DNA of 31,479 bases. Source: Collinsella sp. (GTDB taxonomy: Bacteria; Actinomycetota; Coriobacteriia; Coriobacteriales; Coriobacteriaceae). Location: contig JAHHSP010000002.1 of NCBI GenBank assembly GCA_020025115.1, positions 1-31,479 on the forward strand, given 5' to 3'. Under the pieces are notes generated by a model. That model saw only the letters and a program-made list of their open reading frames with translations. It made no database searches and was not told the origin of the DNA. The position numbers and the translations under genes were made by a program. Below are positions 1 through 9,143 of this stretch, in pieces; position 1 is the stretch's first letter; each line of letters begins with the position of its first letter.

Positions 1-155
1 TCCATGAACACCTCGTTGAATAGCGGGTTCGATACCGCAATTGTATGGTCAACGCGCACGGCGCGCATGCGGCTTTACGCCGAAAGCGCGTCCTCTTCAC
101 CACTCCACCATGCCTGGGCGCCATCGACTTGGGTTCGCGCTCCCCATCGAATTCC

Positions 156-179
156 GGCCGTCTCGATTTTGAGACGGCC
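156..179. promoter_or_regulatory. Perfect 9-bp hairpin upstream of the purF promoter
   Basis: GGCCGTCTC at 156-164 and GAGACGGCC at 171-179 are perfect complements around a 6-base loop (GATTTT). No T-tract follows on either strand, so a classic intrinsic terminator is not supported. It sits about 80 bases upstream of the putative -10 box, so it may end an upstream transcript or act as an operator. Confidence 0.4.
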
Positions 180-237
180 CCCCAGATCGAAGCCGGGGCG
201 TGTTTCATTGCGAAGCCGTGTCGATTCAGCGTGTACA

Positions 238-265
238 TTTGGTATGCGCGTTGCGCGCGTATAAT
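238..265 (+). promoter_or_regulatory. Putative purF promoter
   Basis: A consensus -10 TATAAT lies at 260-265. The -35 is weak (TTTGGT at 238-243, 16-bp spacer). Transcription would start near 272, leaving a short leader before the purF ribosome site at 294-302. The -10 is seen directly; the rest is inference. Confidence 0.45.
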
Positions 266-308
266 TTCCACCGTATGGCCGCGCATGGCAACCAAGAGGG
301 GAACTCGC

Positions 309-1958
309 ATGTCTTTTGACGCCGATCTGTCCGAATTCACCGCGTTCGATTCCGACGCCGATCATCCGCATGACGAGTGCGGCGTGTTCGGTGTTTGGGC
401 GCCCGACCGCGACGTCGCTCGTCTGACCTACTTCGGCCTGCGCGCGCTGCAGCACCGTGGCCAGGAGTCCGCCGGCATCGCCGTGGGCGACGGCGGCACG
501 GTCATGGTCCGCAAAGATCTCGGTCTGGTGAGCCGCGTGTTCTCCAATGCCGACATCGACGCCCTGCAAGGCCAGCTTGCCGTCGGCCATGTCCGGTATG
601 GCACCGCCGGCGCCAAGAGCTGGGAGGAGTCCCAGCCCCATCTTTCCACCATCGGCGAGGTGATCGTCGCCCTCGCTCACAACGGCACCCTGGTGAACAC
701 CGATGGGCTGCGCCGCCAGCTGATCGAGCTCGGCGTGCCCTTCAACTCGAGCTCCGATTCCGAGGTCGCCGTCAAGCTCATCGGCTACTTCACTCAGGAG
801 ACGCACCACCTGCGCGAGGGCATCCGCAAGACGATGGAGCTCATCCGCGGTGGTTACGCCATGGCGCTCATCAACGAGGAGGCCCTGTACGCCTTCCGCG
901 ACCCGCACGGCATCCGACCGCTCGTGCTCGGCCGTTTGACCAACGACGAGGGCCTGGCCGCCGCCGACGCCGCAGCCGCCGCCTCCGCCATGCCCAGCGA
1001 CGCCGCCTCTGCCGAGGACCTCGTGGGCGACCGGGTTGTGGCGTCCACCGCCGGTTGGGTCGTCGCCTCCGAGACCTGCGCACTCGACATCATCGGTGCC
1101 GAGTACGTGCGCGATATCCGCCCCGGCGAGATCTTGCGCATCAGCGCCGAGGGCCTCGTGTCCGAGCAGGGCGTGCCCGCCGCTGAGAAGAGCGCGCATT
1201 GCATCTTCGAGCAGGTTTACTTTGCCCGCCCCGACTCCATCGTGGACGGGAAGTCCATCTACGCCTGTCGCTACGACATGGGCCGCAAGCTGGCGCTCGA
1301 GTGCCCGGTCGAGGCCGATATGGTCATCGGCACCCCCGACTCCGGCCTGCCTTCCGCCGAGGGTTACGCCTACGAGAGCGGCATCCCCTACGGCACCGGC
1401 CTCATCAAGAACCGTTACGTGGCCCGCACCTTCATCGAGCCCACGCAAGAGTTGCGCGCCATGGGCGTGCGCCTCAAGCTCAACCCGCTCAAAGATGTGA
1501 TCGAGGGCAAGCGCATCGTCGTCGTGGACGATTCCATCGTGCGCGGCACCACCATGGTCCAGCTTGTGCGCATGCTGCGCCAGGCCGGCGCCAAGGAGAT
1601 CCACATCCGCATCAACTGCCCGGAGGACATCTGGCCGTGCTTCTACGGCGTGGATACCGGCGAGCAGAGCCAGCTTATCTCCGCGACCAAGTCCGTTGAG
1701 GAGGTCTGCAAGTTCATCGGCGCCGATACGCTCGCGTTCCTGTCCGTGGATGCATTGCTCGAGTGCGTCCCCAAGGGCGGGTACTGCACCGCGTGCTTTA
1801 CCGGCGAGTATCCGGTCGCGATTCCGGAGAGCTTCGGCCGCGAGAAGTTCATCGAGGGCTATGTCCCGCGCAACCTTGCCAAGCCCGAGCCCATCACCGG
1901 CCACTGCGTTGTCGAGAAGGCCGAGGACCGCAGCTGGGAAGAGGCCCACGGCGAGTAA
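309..1958 (+). CDS. purF: Amidophosphoribosyltransferase (glutamine PRPP amidotransferase)
   Basis: This enzyme commits PRPP to de novo purine synthesis by transferring glutamine amide nitrogen to make phosphoribosylamine. The product is 549 aa. The glutaminase domain begins with Cys24 in DECGVFGVW, so a 23-residue propeptide would be removed to free the nucleophile. The phosphoribosyltransferase motif VVVDDSIVRGTT has its two Asp at 407-408. Conserved Cys residues, including a CTAC pair near residue 491, match the iron-sulphur-cluster class typified by Bacillus PurF. An Ala-rich insertion (about 211-241) interrupts the N-terminal half and looks like a flexible loop. ATG at 309 is preferred because AAGAGGGGAA precedes it at 293-302; an in-frame ATG at 285 lacks such a site. 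It lies upstream of purM and purN in the same direction, which fits a purine cluster. Confidence 0.97.
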   Translation: MSFDADLSEFTAFDSDADHPHDECGVFGVWAPDRDVARLTYFGLRALQHRGQESAGIAVGDGGTVMVRKDLGLVSRVFSNADIDALQGQLAVGHVRYGTAGAKSWEESQPHLSTIGEVIVALAHNGTLVNTDGLRRQLIELGVPFNSSSDSEVAVKLIGYFTQETHHLREGIRKTMELIRGGYAMALINEEALYAFRDPHGIRPLVLGRLTNDEGLAAADAAAAASAMPSDAASAEDLVGDRVVASTAGWVVASETCALDIIGAEYVRDIRPGEILRISAEGLVSEQGVPAAEKSAHCIFEQVYFARPDSIVDGKSIYACRYDMGRKLALECPVEADMVIGTPDSGLPSAEGYAYESGIPYGTGLIKNRYVARTFIEPTQELRAMGVRLKLNPLKDVIEGKRIVVVDDSIVRGTTMVQLVRMLRQAGAKEIHIRINCPEDIWPCFYGVDTGEQSQLISATKSVEEVCKFIGADTLAFLSVDALLECVPKGGYCTACFTGEYPVAIPESFGREKFIEGYVPRNLAKPEPITGHCVVEKAEDRSWEEAHGE

Positions 1959-2083
1959 ACCGCCGCAGACTTCGTTTGAAGGCATCTGCATCGAGGGCGG
2001 GGTGTCGCATGCGGGCCGTCTTGGGCCGCTGTTCCGGCATTCCCGCCCGTTTTGCGTTTTGGACGCAGTGCGCCTGCCCCCAT

Positions 2084-2107
2084 TTGAGACGTTGGCCCTG
2101 CTATCAT
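2084..2107 (+). promoter_or_regulatory. Possible internal promoter before purM
   Basis: The 187-base gap between purF and purM contains an extended -10 element, TG at 2099-2100 followed one base later by TATCAT at 2102-2107. A TTGAGA at 2084-2089 lies too close (12 bp) to be an ordinary -35, so the extended -10 would have to carry the activity. The gap size suggests purM may be transcribed separately from, or in addition to, purF. Confidence 0.3.
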
Positions 2108-2145
2108 GCTGTACTAGGAATTCCCTGGGTTGAAAGGAACCTTAC

Positions 2146-3252
2146 ATGGCCGAGAGCAAGCACGTAACGTACGAGGATGCCGGCGTCGATACCGCCGAGG
2201 GCGGCCGCGCAGTCGACGCGATCAAGCAGATGGTCAAGGAGACCAACCGCCCCGAGGTCATCGGCGGCATCGGCGGATTCGGCGGCCTGTTCTCCGCCGC
2301 GGCGCTCAAGGACATGGAGGACCCGATCCTCATTTCGGGCACTGACGGCGTGGGCACCAAGCTCGTGCTCGCCCAGATCATCGAGCGCCATGAGACGGTC
2401 GGTCAGGATCTTGTCGCCATGTGCGTGAACGACATCCTCGCCTCCGGCGCGGAGCCGCTGTTCTTCCTCGACTACGTCGCCATCGGCCATATCGAGGCCG
2501 AGCATATGGCCAAGATCGTCAAGGGCGTGGCGGACGGCTGCAAGCTCGCCGGCTGCGCGCTCGTGGGCGGCGAGATGGCTGAACATCCCGGCGTCATGCG
2601 CCCGGACGACTACGATCTGGCCGGCTTCACCGTCGGCGTCGTCGATCGCCCCAAGATGATCGACCCCGCCAATGTGCGCGAGGGCGACGTCATCATCGGT
2701 CTGCCTTCCACCGGGGTCCACTCCAACGGCTACTCGCTCGTGCGCAAGGTCATCGGCGTCGACGGCATCGTTCCCGGCACCCCCGAGGCCGAGGCCAAGA
2801 AGGCCGAACTCGAGTCCATCGAGCTCGCCCCCGGCCTGTCCTTGGCCGACGGCCTGCTCGCCCCGACCCGCATCTACGTGAAGCCCATCCTGGAGCTGCT
2901 CCGCGGCGAGGCCGGCAAGCACGTTCACGCCATCGCCCACATCACCGGCGGCGGCATCACCGAGAACCTCAACCGGGCTCTTCCCGCGGATGTCGATGCG
3001 CTCGTGGAGCGCGACGGTGCCAAGATGGGCTGGGACGTTCCCGCCGTCATCACCTATGTGTCCGAGAGCGCCGAGCTCACGCCCAACGAGGCCTGCAAGA
3101 CCTTCAACATGGGCGTCGGTCTGATGCTGATCGTTTCCGCCGAGGAGGAGTCCGCCGTGACCGAGGCCCTCGTCGCCATGGGCGAGAAGCCGTTCCGTGT
3201 GGGCACCTGCATCGCGGGCTCTGGCGAGGTGAAGTACACCGATGAGCAGTAA
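2146..3252 (+). CDS. purM: Phosphoribosylformylglycinamidine cyclo-ligase (AIR synthetase)
   Basis: PurM closes the imidazole ring of purines, converting FGAM to AIR with ATP in the cytoplasm. The 368-aa protein is near the usual length (about 345). Recognisable motifs are IGGIGGFGG near residue 39, the nucleotide-binding DGVGTK at 67-72 (followed by LVLA), LVGGEMAEHPGVM, the STGVHSNGYSLVRK segment, and HITGGGITENL with its GGG at 268-270. The start ATG follows AAAGGA with good spacing. The 3' end overlaps purN by 11 bases, so the two are almost certainly co-transcribed and translationally coupled. Confidence 0.97.
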   Translation: MAESKHVTYEDAGVDTAEGGRAVDAIKQMVKETNRPEVIGGIGGFGGLFSAAALKDMEDPILISGTDGVGTKLVLAQIIERHETVGQDLVAMCVNDILASGAEPLFFLDYVAIGHIEAEHMAKIVKGVADGCKLAGCALVGGEMAEHPGVMRPDDYDLAGFTVGVVDRPKMIDPANVREGDVIIGLPSTGVHSNGYSLVRKVIGVDGIVPGTPEAEAKKAELESIELAPGLSLADGLLAPTRIYVKPILELLRGEAGKHVHAIAHITGGGITENLNRALPADVDALVERDGAKMGWDVPAVITYVSESAELTPNEACKTFNMGVGLMLIVSAEEESAVTEALVAMGEKPFRVGTCIAGSGEVKYTDEQ

Positions 3253-3988
3253 GGACGAACAGTCCCTGGCGGCAGCCGTGGCAGAGGTCGCGGCGGCTAC
3301 CCGCATCTCCCCCATGCCCGATATCAACGAGTTGCAGGCCGCCAGGGAGGCCCTTGCCAGTGAGGAGCGGGCGCCGCTTCCCATCGGCGTGCTGCTCTCC
3401 GGTTCCGGCACCAATCTCCAGGCGCTCATCGACGCCATCGCCGCAGGCGAGCTCAACGCCGAGATCAAACTTGTGGTGGGCAGCCGCCCCTCAGCCTACG
3501 GCCTCAAACGCGCCGAGGCGGCGGGCATCCAAACGCTCACGCTCTCCAAGGAGATCTATGCCGACCCGATTCAGGCCGACGAGGTCATAGCGCACGAGTT
3601 GCTCGCGGCTGGTTGCGAGTATGTGATCATGGCCGGTTATATGCGCATGGTCCACGCTCCCTTGTTGGCCACGTTCCCCAACCGCGTGATCAACATCCAC
3701 CCCGCGCTGCTGCCCAGCTTCCAGGGTGCTCACGGTATCCAGGATGCGTTCGACCGCGGCGTGAAGGTGACCGGTGTGACCGTGCACATCGCGAATGCCG
3801 TGTATGACATGGGACCGATCATCGCCCAGCGCGCCCTTGTGGTCGAGGAGGAGTGGGACGTGGATGCGCTTGAGGAGAACATCCACGCCATCGAGCATGT
3901 GCTGTATCCGGAGGTCGTGCAGATGCTGGCAGACGGGCGCGTGCGCGTGAGGGAGAACCTCACGGTCGAGGTGCGGCCGCTCACATAG
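3242..3988 (+). CDS. purN: Phosphoribosylglycinamide formyltransferase
   Basis: PurN transfers a formyl group from 10-formyltetrahydrofolate to GAR in purine synthesis. The formyltransferase fold begins at residue 48 (IGVLLSGSGTNLQALI). The catalytic triad expected for the family is present: Asn151 and His153 in NIHPALLP, and Asp189 in YDMGPIIAQ. The protein is 248 aa, about 35-45 residues longer than typical PurN because of an N-terminal extension with no recognisable domain. The start at 3242 has GAGGTGA about nine bases upstream, inside the purM coding end; an internal Met at residue 25 has no comparable site. It is the last gene of the purine block and is followed by a strong terminator. 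Confidence 0.95.
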   Translation: MSSKDEQSLAAAVAEVAAATRISPMPDINELQAAREALASEERAPLPIGVLLSGSGTNLQALIDAIAAGELNAEIKLVVGSRPSAYGLKRAEAAGIQTLTLSKEIYADPIQADEVIAHELLAAGCEYVIMAGYMRMVHAPLLATFPNRVINIHPALLPSFQGAHGIQDAFDRGVKVTGVTVHIANAVYDMGPIIAQRALVVEEEWDVDALEENIHAIEHVLYPEVVQMLADGRVRVRENLTVEVRPLT

Positions 3989-4036
3989 CGATCCGCTCAC
4001 CGCGTTTTGCCGAGCACATCAATATATATCGCGCCA

Positions 4037-4075
4037 GGGGGTGCGGCGGCTGGTAAAGCTCGCCGCACCCCTTTT
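4037..4075 (+). terminator. Intrinsic terminator after purN
   Basis: GGGGTGCGGCG at 4038-4048 pairs perfectly with CGCCGCACCCC at 4061-4071, and TTTT follows at 4072-4075. It lies 50 bases after the purN stop and closes the purine block. Confidence 0.9.
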
Positions 4076-4122
4076 CATTCCGTTCGCCGATGAACTTGCA
4101 CCGTTCGGCGTTAGGTGGAGCC

Positions 4123-4133
4123 GGGGGGGGGGG
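4123..4133. repeat. Eleven-base G homopolymer
   Basis: An uninterrupted run of 11 G lies about 300 bases upstream of the GH20 start. Such tracts are prone to slippage during replication and also to sequencing error. It is outside any coding region I can support. Confidence 0.85.
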
Positions 4134-4271
4134 TAGTCGATAGAATGAATAAAACCCAACTCAAAATTCCTCAATAACAGCTTCTTAAAGAGCCGAAAGT
4201 GCCATGTCGGTGAATTAAGTATATGGGTTCAGCGCATGAAGGAAGAATTGGTATTTATAATGAGATGCCAG

Positions 4272-4311
4272 ATAATACTGTATAAAACTGCTTAAATATA
4301 GAATAAGACTG
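4272..4311 (+). promoter_or_regulatory. Three helically phased ATAANACTG repeats (putative activator or repressor operator)
   Basis: ATAATACTG at 4272, ATAAAACTG at 4282 and ATAAGACTG at 4303 share eight of nine bases. Their starts are 10 and 21 bases apart, one and two helical turns, so all three face the same side of the DNA. This is the layout of a direct-repeat operator for a dimeric or oligomeric regulator. The regulator is not identified in this window. Confidence 0.5.
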
Positions 4312-4426
4312 CATGAAATGAGCACGGCATCCCAACCGGCACAAGTATAAGGTAAACAAATCTATACTCGGGCGGCCCAGCTTCCATGGGGCCGAGCGGG
4401 GATATATCGAATGGAAGGGGATGCAT

Positions 4427-7400
4427 ATGAAGATGCGACGCTGGAAGAAGGTGACCGCACGGTGCCTTTTGCTGATGGGAGCCGTGGCGGCCTTCCTGCC
4501 CGCTCGGGTGGCGTACGCCGATGCGGCCAATTTGGCACTGAATGGGGCCGTAACGGCGAGTGCCGAGTTTTCCAGTCAACCGGCCAGCAGGTTGACCGAC
4601 GGCAGCAAGGATCCCAGGACGGGGCGCTGGGGAACCGAAGCCGCGGCACCGCAATGGGCGTACGTCGACCTTGGGAGCAAGCAGAAGATTTCCTACGTGG
4701 AGCTGACTTGGGAGAACGGGGACAACCGGGCCGAGGATTTTGAGATCTACGTGTCCGATGATGCCAAGGCCTGGGGCGACCCGGTAAAGGCCGTCAAGGG
4801 GAACGCGTCTGCCGTTTCGGCCGTCGAGCTTGACCGTGAGGTCGAGGGCAGGTATGTGAAGCTCGCCGTGAGCAAAGTGGCGGGCTATCCGTGTGTGTCG
4901 TGCACCGAAATGGAGGTGTATGCCAATAAACCCGAGGGGGCAAATCCTGACGGACCCTCTACGGAGGCCGTCAACATGGCGCTCGGTATGAAGACCAAGG
5001 CGAGCAAGGATTACCACAACAAGAACGGGGCCCGCGCCGTCGATGGCAAGAAGAAGGACGCCAAGCAGGACCGGTGGATGACCGAGACCAAGCCCACAAA
5101 GGGAGACCCTCAATGGCTCGTGGTCGACCTTGGCGAGGTCAAGTCCATAAAGCACATCGAGGCAATGTGGGAGAATGCCGAGAACTATTCGAAGGCGTTC
5201 AATATCTACGTGTCCGATGACAAGGCCTGCTGGGACAAGCCTGCGGAGAACGATGCATGGGGAAAGCCCGTGTACGAGACGACGGACAACAAGTCCGGGA
5301 CGAGCCTGATCGACTTTGAAACTGCTGTCCAAGGGCGCTATGTGAAGCTCGAGATCACCGAGGTGGTTGGCTGGGGCGCGTCCTGCATGGAGTTTGAGGT
5401 GTGGGACGGCGAGCCGTCCGTACCCGATAAGCAGCCAGCCGACTTCCTGAACGAGATCGTCATCGATCCTGTGACGTCCGAGACCGAGGCGCTCTCCTAC
5501 AGGTTGCCCGAAGCGCCCGAGGGCTATGAGATCAAGTACAACGGCACGGATTACGAGCAGGTCATCGATATCGATGGCACGATCTATCATCCGATTTCCC
5601 CCGTCACGGTGAAGGCTTCCTTCAAGATTTCCAGCAAGACGGACGTCTCCGATTACGCCTTCAAGGAGTTTGATGTCGAGGTCCCGGGTAGCATGACGGC
5701 CACCGGTTCCAACGCCGCACCCGTTGTCCTGCCCGAGCTTCGCGAGTGGGTTGGCGCGAACGGAAGCTTCGCCGCCGCAACGGCGAAGCGAGCCGTGTAC
5801 GGAGACCCTTCCCTCAAGACCATGGCGGAGGACTTCGCGGACGACTATCAGGTATTGACCGGCGTGAAGCTCCAAGTTGTCACCGGCACCTCCGCTCAGT
5901 CCGGCGATATCTTCTTCACCCTCGGCGCCGATAAGGCCAAGGGTCTCAAAGAGGAGGGATACCTGCTCGATGTCACTGCGGACCGGATGACCGTGACGGC
6001 CGAGGCCGTTGCCGGCGCCAACTGGGGCGGTAAGACGATCCTGCAGGGGATGAAGTCGGGAGCCGGTTCATTCCCGCTCGGCACCGCTCGCGACTACCCG
6101 CTTTACAAGGTGCGCGGCATCATTCTCGATGTGGGACGCAAGACCTTCACCCTCGACTGGTTGAAGCAGATGACCAAGCAGATGTCGTTCTACAAGATGA
6201 ACGACTTTCAGATCCACCTGAACGACAACCTTATCCCGCTTGAGTACTACACCAATAAGGGTGAAGACGTTTTCCAGGCGTATTCGGCGTTCCGCCTCGA
6301 GTCCGACGTCAAGAAGGGCGGCAACAACGGTAAGAACAAAGCCGATCTGACCGCCAAGGACGTTTGGTACAGCAAGAAGGACTTCAAGGCGTATATCGAG
6401 GAGTCTAAGGCACTCGGCGTCAACATCATCCCCGAGATCGACACCCCGGCACACTCCCTGGCACTTACCAAGGTCCGTCCGGATCTGCGTCACGGTACGA
6501 ATGGCCGCCAGAACGACCATCTGGACATCGCCAGGCAGTACGATGAGTGCTTCGAGTTCGTCCGTGGCATTTTCGACGAGTACGTCAAGGGTGGCGATGC
6601 GGCGGTGTTCGCGGGCGCGGACACGATTCACGTAGGTGCCGACGAATACACGGCCGATGGAAATGCATATCGCACATTTGTGAACGACATGTTCAAGTAC
6701 AGCGAGGATAACGGCAAGAAGGCTCGTGTTTGGGGCTCGTTGAGCACCATCACGGGCGATGTCGAGGTCAAGGGCGTGTCCGAGGACGGCAAGCACCATC
6801 GCGAGATGAACCTTTGGAATCCCGGCTGGGCCGATCTCAAGAAGATGTACGAGCTGGGTTTTGACCTGATCGATTGCCAGGATGGCGTGTTCTACATCGT
6901 GCCGAACGCCGGTTACTACTACGATTACCTGAACGACGCAGCCTATACCGATCAGCTGAACTCCATCAGCGGCGTTTCCATTCCGGCGGGCGACCCTCAG
7001 ATGGTCGGCGGCGCCTACGCCGTTTGGAACGATATGTGCGACTATCAGGAGAACGGTATTTCCGAGTACGACATCTATGATCGCATCGACCATTCGCTCG
7101 GTCTCTTTGCCGCCAACTCTTGGGGCAAGGGCGGGCTCGATACGGCTGCCGCAAAGGCCGTCGTTTCCAAGCTGGGTGACTCGCCGAATGTTGACTTTGG
7201 GTATGAGGTACCAGCTGACGAAAATGGCGTCATTGCCCACTGGACGCTGGATTCCCTCGAGGATGCCTCCGCTTTCGGTCGCGACCTCGACACGGGCAAG
7301 AATGCGGTCATCGAGGAAATTGACGGCAAGAGGGCCCTCAAGCTCAACGGTGGCGAGTCCTTTGTTCCCGTTAAGGATAAGGCCCTCACAACCGTCGGCC

Positions 7401-9133
7401 TGGGCAATGACCTTCGAGTGAAAGTGAAGCGCACGAACGGCTCCATGGATCCGCAGGTCCTGTTCGAATCTGATTACGGTTCGATCATGGCCGTCCAAGA
7501 GGGGACCGGAAAGGTGGGCTTTACCCGTGAGAACCATGCCTATTCCTTCAACTACGCGCTGCCTGTGAACGAATGGGTCGAACTTCAGATCAAGAACGAG
7601 TTCGAGCGGACTTCGCTGTATGTGAACGGCAAGCTCGTCGACACGATTGGCGACGGCGAGACCGTCGAGGGCAAGCCGCTCAAGGCCACCTTCATGCTCC
7701 CCGTGCAGCGCATCGGATCTACTGCCAATGCATTTGAGGGTTACGTCGATGACGTCCGCCTGGGCACCCAGCTGTCCGACGGTGCGGAATTCAGCAACAC
7801 CATGGAACTCGAGTACGCCGTGCTCAACGCCGAGGCCATCCTCGCTGAAAGCGGCGAGCACGCTGTGGATGCGGCCAATTTGCGGGCATTGATCTCGCAG
7901 GCTCACGAGCTTTTCAAGCAGTACAACCCGGCCCAGGCCGAGATCGATGCCCTGCTGACCGAGATCAATGCGGAGATCGCACAGGTAGATTATGCGAAGG
8001 CCGACTACTGTCGTATCGATGCGTATGCGCAGCTTCTCGGCCTCGAGGAAATCGATGCCATGTTCACGCCTCAGTCCGTTGCCGAGCTGAAGGCGGCATG
8101 GGCATGGGTTCGCCGCGATCTCCCCGCCTCGATGCAGGGGATTGTTGACGGCCACGAGCAGGCTATTGTCAATGCGTTGAACGGCTTGGAACTCAAAGCG
8201 GCCGGCGATTTGAGCCTGATTGATCGTACGTCCCTCGAGGCGGAGGCCAGCAGCGAGCAGGGCGGCGAGGAGGCCGAGAAGGCCATCGACGGCGACGTTA
8301 ACACGAAATGGCACTCGAAGTGGGGCGCCGAAAACGCCAGGCTTCCCTACACGTTCGACCTGCGCTCCAAGAGCGGCGAGACTATGGCCGTCAACGGTTT
8401 GGTGTACACCCCGCGTGAGGATGCGGGCAACGGAGTCGTGACCGGTTATGAGATTCAGGTTTCCAAGGACGGCACTTCCTTTGAGAAAGTTGCCGAGGGC
8501 AAGCTCGCGAAGAATGCCGAGGTGAAGACGATCTCCTTCGATCGCGTCGAGGCGAAGATTGTGCGCTTGGTAATCACCGAGGCCCAGGGCAACTTTGGCA
8601 GCGCCGCCGAGATCGGACTGTCCGCCGCCGACGCCAAGGGCGACTTCGCAGGGCTGCAGGCGATTGTCGCAGCTGCAAAACAGATCAAGAAGGATGGTCC
8701 CTGCAAGCACGACAGCTTCTCCGATGCCACCTGGAAGGACCTAGCGAAGGCGATTGCGGCTGCAGAGGATGCCATCAACGCATCCGACGGAGATGTCAAC
8801 ACCGTCCATGTGCTCAAGGCAGAGGTTGCCCGCAGCGTCTCCGCACTTCGTCTTGACGAGAAAGTCACGCCCAGCCCGGACCCCAATCCCGGCGAGGACA
8901 ACACGCCGGTCAATCCCGGGAAGCCTGATAACCCTGAGAACCCCGACGGCTCTGAGAACCCCGACAGCCCTGATAATTCCGGCGAGTCCGGGCGCCCCGG
9001 TGGTACGGTCAAGCCCAACGGCGGCCTGCCCCAAACGGGCGACAACACCATGGTGGCTGTCATCGGTGTTGGCCTGATCGCCGCAATCGCGGTCATCGTG
9101 GGTGTTGCATTGCGCAAACGCTCCGGTAAATAA
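4427..9133 (+). CDS. Cell-wall-anchored GH20 beta-N-acetylhexosaminidase with discoidin-type CBMs
   Basis: This is a secreted, sortase-anchored exo-glycosidase expected to release N-acetylhexosamines or lacto-N-biose units from host glycans. In order it has a signal peptide (about 1-32), two F5/8-type C (CBM32-like) domains (35-167 and 183-325), a GH20 N-terminal domain (about 431-558), and the GH20 barrel (558-905). In the barrel the catalytic pair Asp739-Glu740 lies in HVGADEY. Then follow a LamG-like domain (931-1115), a FIVAR-like helical stretch, a third F5/8 domain (1268-1397), another helical repeat, a Pro/Asn/Asp-rich wall spacer, LPQTG at about 1534, a hydrophobic helix and a KRSGK tail. 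ATG 4427 is chosen because GGAAGGGG ends six bases before it; ATG 4421 touches that site and 4433 is too far. The exact substrate cannot be read from sequence. Confidence 0.9.
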   Translation: MKMRRWKKVTARCLLLMGAVAAFLPARVAYADAANLALNGAVTASAEFSSQPASRLTDGSKDPRTGRWGTEAAAPQWAYVDLGSKQKISYVELTWENGDNRAEDFEIYVSDDAKAWGDPVKAVKGNASAVSAVELDREVEGRYVKLAVSKVAGYPCVSCTEMEVYANKPEGANPDGPSTEAVNMALGMKTKASKDYHNKNGARAVDGKKKDAKQDRWMTETKPTKGDPQWLVVDLGEVKSIKHIEAMWENAENYSKAFNIYVSDDKACWDKPAENDAWGKPVYETTDNKSGTSLIDFETAVQGRYVKLEITEVVGWGASCMEFEVWDGEPSVPDKQPADFLNEIVIDPVTSETEALSYRLPEAPEGYEIKYNGTDYEQVIDIDGTIYHPISPVTVKASFKISSKTDVSDYAFKEFDVEVPGSMTATGSNAAPVVLPELREWVGANGSFAAATAKRAVYGDPSLKTMAEDFADDYQVLTGVKLQVVTGTSAQSGDIFFTLGADKAKGLKEEGYLLDVTADRMTVTAEAVAGANWGGKTILQGMKSGAGSFPLGTARDYPLYKVRGIILDVGRKTFTLDWLKQMTKQMSFYKMNDFQIHLNDNLIPLEYYTNKGEDVFQAYSAFRLESDVKKGGNNGKNKADLTAKDVWYSKKDFKAYIEESKALGVNIIPEIDTPAHSLALTKVRPDLRHGTNGRQNDHLDIARQYDECFEFVRGIFDEYVKGGDAAVFAGADTIHVGADEYTADGNAYRTFVNDMFKYSEDNGKKARVWGSLSTITGDVEVKGVSEDGKHHREMNLWNPGWADLKKMYELGFDLIDCQDGVFYIVPNAGYYYDYLNDAAYTDQLNSISGVSIPAGDPQMVGGAYAVWNDMCDYQENGISEYDIYDRIDHSLGLFAANSWGKGGLDTAAAKAVVSKLGDSPNVDFGYEVPADENGVIAHWTLDSLEDASAFGRDLDTGKNAVIEEIDGKRALKLNGGESFVPVKDKALTTVGLGNDLRVKVKRTNGSMDPQVLFESDYGSIMAVQEGTGKVGFTRENHAYSFNYALPVNEWVELQIKNEFERTSLYVNGKLVDTIGDGETVEGKPLKATFMLPVQRIGSTANAFEGYVDDVRLGTQLSDGAEFSNTMELEYAVLNAEAILAESGEHAVDAANLRALISQAHELFKQYNPAQAEIDALLTEINAEIAQVDYAKADYCRIDAYAQLLGLEEIDAMFTPQSVAELKAAWAWVRRDLPASMQGIVDGHEQAIVNALNGLELKAAGDLSLIDRTSLEAEASSEQGGEEAEKAIDGDVNTKWHSKWGAENARLPYTFDLRSKSGETMAVNGLVYTPREDAGNGVVTGYEIQVSKDGTSFEKVAEGKLAKNAEVKTISFDRVEAKIVRLVITEAQGNFGSAAEIGLSAADAKGDFAGLQAIVAAAKQIKKDGPCKHDSFSDATWKDLAKAIAAAEDAINASDGDVNTVHVLKAEVARSVSALRLDEKVTPSPDPNPGEDNTPVNPGKPDNPENPDGSENPDSPDNSGESGRPGGTVKPNGGLPQTGDNTMVAVIGVGLIAAIAVIVGVALRKRSGK

Positions 9134-9143
9134 CATCGCTTCG

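Larger units (their letters stand above)
1..308. other. Leader region upstream of purF, no gene seen
   Basis: I see no convincing gene here; the open frames present lack a ribosome site and family features. The stretch contains a perfect 9-bp inverted repeat at 156-179 and a good -10 hexamer at 260-265, both listed separately. The first bases may belong to the control region or the tail of a gene outside the window. Confidence 0.5.
4076..4426. other. AT-rich intergenic control region before the GH20 gene
   Basis: This stretch is markedly more AT-rich than its surroundings. It holds an 11-base G tract (4123-4133), a TATAAT at 4256-4261 without a matching -35, three phased ATAANACTG repeats (4272-4311), and a TATACT at 4363-4368 that could be the -10 of the GH20 promoter, with only a weak -35 near 4340. 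I see no gene in it. A poor -35 next to phased repeats fits an activator-dependent promoter; that is inference. Confidence 0.5.

Noticed and set aside
75..1991. Long open frame on the strand opposite purF
   Set aside because: It is a GC-bias shadow: His/Gly/Asp-rich, with no family motif or ribosome site, while purF has all catalytic residues.
6068..8710. 880-codon open frame opposite the GH20 gene
   Set aside because: It mirrors the codon bias of the GH20 gene, has no recognisable domain, and overlaps a gene with clear domains.
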